NCBI GenBank assembly: GCA_903944255.1
Contig: CAJARE010000139.1
Span: 1 to 6,343, forward strand
Source: an uncultured beta proteobacterium
GTDB lineage: Bacteria > Pseudomonadota > Gammaproteobacteria > Burkholderiales > Burkholderiaceae
Direction: 5' to 3'
DNA length: 6,343 nucleotides
The translations under genes were made by a program, and so were the position numbers. Below the pieces are notes generated by a model. That model was given only the letters and a program-made list of their open reading frames with translations. It did no database searches and had not been told where the DNA came from. The first letter of the stretch is position 1, and each line of letters begins with the position of its first letter. Positions 5,441 through 6,343 of this stretch are shown in pieces.

Positions 5441-6343
5441 TTAGCTAAACGCTTGAATACCGGTTTGCGCACGACCCAAAATTAAGGCATGAATATCATG
5501 GGTGCCCTCATAGGTATTGACTACCTCTAAGTTCAGCATGTGACGTACAACGCCATACTCATCCGAGATGCCGTTACCACCGTGCATATCACGCGCCATA
5601 CGAGCAATCTCCAAAGATTTTCCGCAGGAGTTACGTTTCATGATGGAAGTAATTTCTGGGGCAGCAATGCCCTCATCTTTCATATGTCCCAAACGAAGAC
5701 ATCCTTGGAGCGCTAGAGTAATTTCTGTTTGCATGTCTGCTAATTTTTTCTGAACCAGCTGGTTAGCTGCCAAGGGCCTACCAAACTGTTTGCGATCCAT
5801 AGTGTATTGACGTGCTGCATGCCAACACCATTCTGCGGCACCAAGTGAGCCCCAAGAGATTCCATAGCGAGCAGAATTAAGGCAGGTGAAGGGGCCCTTA
5901 AGACCAGTGACTTCTGGAAATTCATTTTCATCTGGCACAAATACTTCATCCATCACGATTTCACCAGTAATAGAGGCGCGTAAACCCATCTTTCCACTAA
6001 TCTTCGGTGCGCTTAAGCCCTTCATGCCTTTTTCAAGGATATAGCCACGGATGACACCTTCATCATTTTTTGCCCACACTACAAAGACATCAGCAATGGG
6101 GGAGTTGGAAATCCACATCTTTGAGCCTGTTAAAGAAAAGCCACCAGGTACTTTTTTAGCACGCGTGATCATGCCGCCAGCATCGGATCCATAGTTGGGT
6201 TCGGTTAATCCAAAACAGCCAATCCATTCTCCAGTTGCCAATTTAGGTAAGTATTTTTGCTTTTGGGCTTCGCTGCCAAATTCGTTGATGGGTACCATCA
6301 CTAGGGAAGACTGCACGCTCATCATCGAGCGATAACCTGAATC
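5441..6343 (-). CDS. gcdH: Glutaryl-CoA dehydrogenase, C-terminal 300 residues (partial at right edge)
   Basis: The frame runs off the right edge, so the ATG at 6325-6323 is internal and not a start; six more residues (DSGYRS) precede it. About 95 N-terminal residues are missing relative to the family. GcdH is a cytosolic FAD flavoenzyme that oxidises and decarboxylates glutaryl-CoA to crotonyl-CoA in lysine, tryptophan and aromatic-acid breakdown, passing electrons to ETF. Numbering from the visible end, R5-S6 in GYRSMMSVQSS matches Arg94-Ser95 of the human enzyme, where Arg94 binds the glutaryl carboxylate. FGLTEPNYGSD (44-54) and MWISNSPIADVFVVWAK are acyl-CoA dehydrogenase core motifs, GGNGISDEY lies in the flavin region, and E279 in NTYEGTHDIHALILGRA is the catalytic base (human Glu370). 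The spacing from R5 to E279 equals the human spacing once a two-residue gap is allowed. It converges on mnmH with four bases between stops and shares no operon with the sulfur genes. Confidence 0.95.
   Translation of the reverse strand, partial: DSGYRSMMSVQSSLVMVPINEFGSEAQKQKYLPKLATGEWIGCFGLTEPNYGSDAGGMITRAKKVPGGFSLTGSKMWISNSPIADVFVVWAKNDEGVIRGYILEKGMKGLSAPKISGKMGLRASITGEIVMDEVFVPDENEFPEVTGLKGPFTCLNSARYGISWGSLGAAEWCWHAARQYTMDRKQFGRPLAANQLVQKKLADMQTEITLALQGCLRLGHMKDEGIAAPEITSIMKRNSCGKSLEIARMARDMHGGNGISDEYGVVRHMLNLEVVNTYEGTHDIHALILGRAQTGIQAFS

Noticed and set aside
5441..6325. Taking the 294-residue frame with ATG at 6325 as a complete gene
   Set aside because: The frame stays open to base 6343 and the extra residues DSGYRS continue the conserved glutaryl-CoA dehydrogenase sequence, so the gene is simply cut by the window edge.

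Overview
The window looks like chromosomal DNA of a moderately AT-rich betaproteobacterium. Protein style, gene order and the close match of the last gene to bacterial glutaryl-CoA dehydrogenases suggest a Polynucleobacter-like member of the Burkholderiaceae; this is inference from sequence style, not a database result. Coding density is very high: no gap exceeds about 60 bases. There are no tRNA or rRNA genes, CRISPR arrays, insertion sequences or phage genes.

Bases 1-3525 hold a run of plus-strand genes with a sulfur-compound theme: the C-terminal end of a probable DsrE-family protein, an exported or membrane-anchored metallo-beta-lactamase-fold hydrolase (starting at a TAATG overlap), a small periplasmic cytochrome c with one CXXCH site, a full-length YeeE/YedE (TsuA-like) transporter, and a pair of half-size YeeE/YedE proteins (the PmpA-like and DUF6691/PmpB-like types). 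Bases 3576-5436 continue on the same strand with a stand-alone DUF442/TIGR01244 sulfurtransferase-like protein, a hotdog-fold acyl-CoA thioesterase and MnmH (SelU), the rhodanese plus P-loop enzyme that makes 2-selenouridine in tRNA. Gaps of 5-58 bases, and Shine-Dalgarno cores overlapping preceding stop codons, suggest one or two long operons with translational coupling. The last gene, gcdH (glutaryl-CoA dehydrogenase), runs in from the right edge on the minus strand and ends four bases from the end of mnmH.

Inferred working model: the YeeE-family proteins bring thiosulfate or another sulfane-sulfur compound through the inner membrane. The periplasmic MBL protein and cytochrome c act on sulfur species or electrons outside the membrane, and the DUF442 protein handles persulfide sulfur inside. 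MnmH also uses a rhodanese cysteine, but on tRNA, and may be only a co-located neighbour. No sulfide:quinone reductase, BigR/SqrR-type repressor, SelD or Sox core gene is visible here.

I saw no clear evidence of a wholly new system. The points most worth checking are the heme axial ligand of the small cytochrome, the cysteine pattern of the three YeeE-family proteins, the unfused MBL and DUF442 proteins in one locus, and a perfect 10-bp inverted repeat inside the 3' end of mnmH next to the convergent gene junction.
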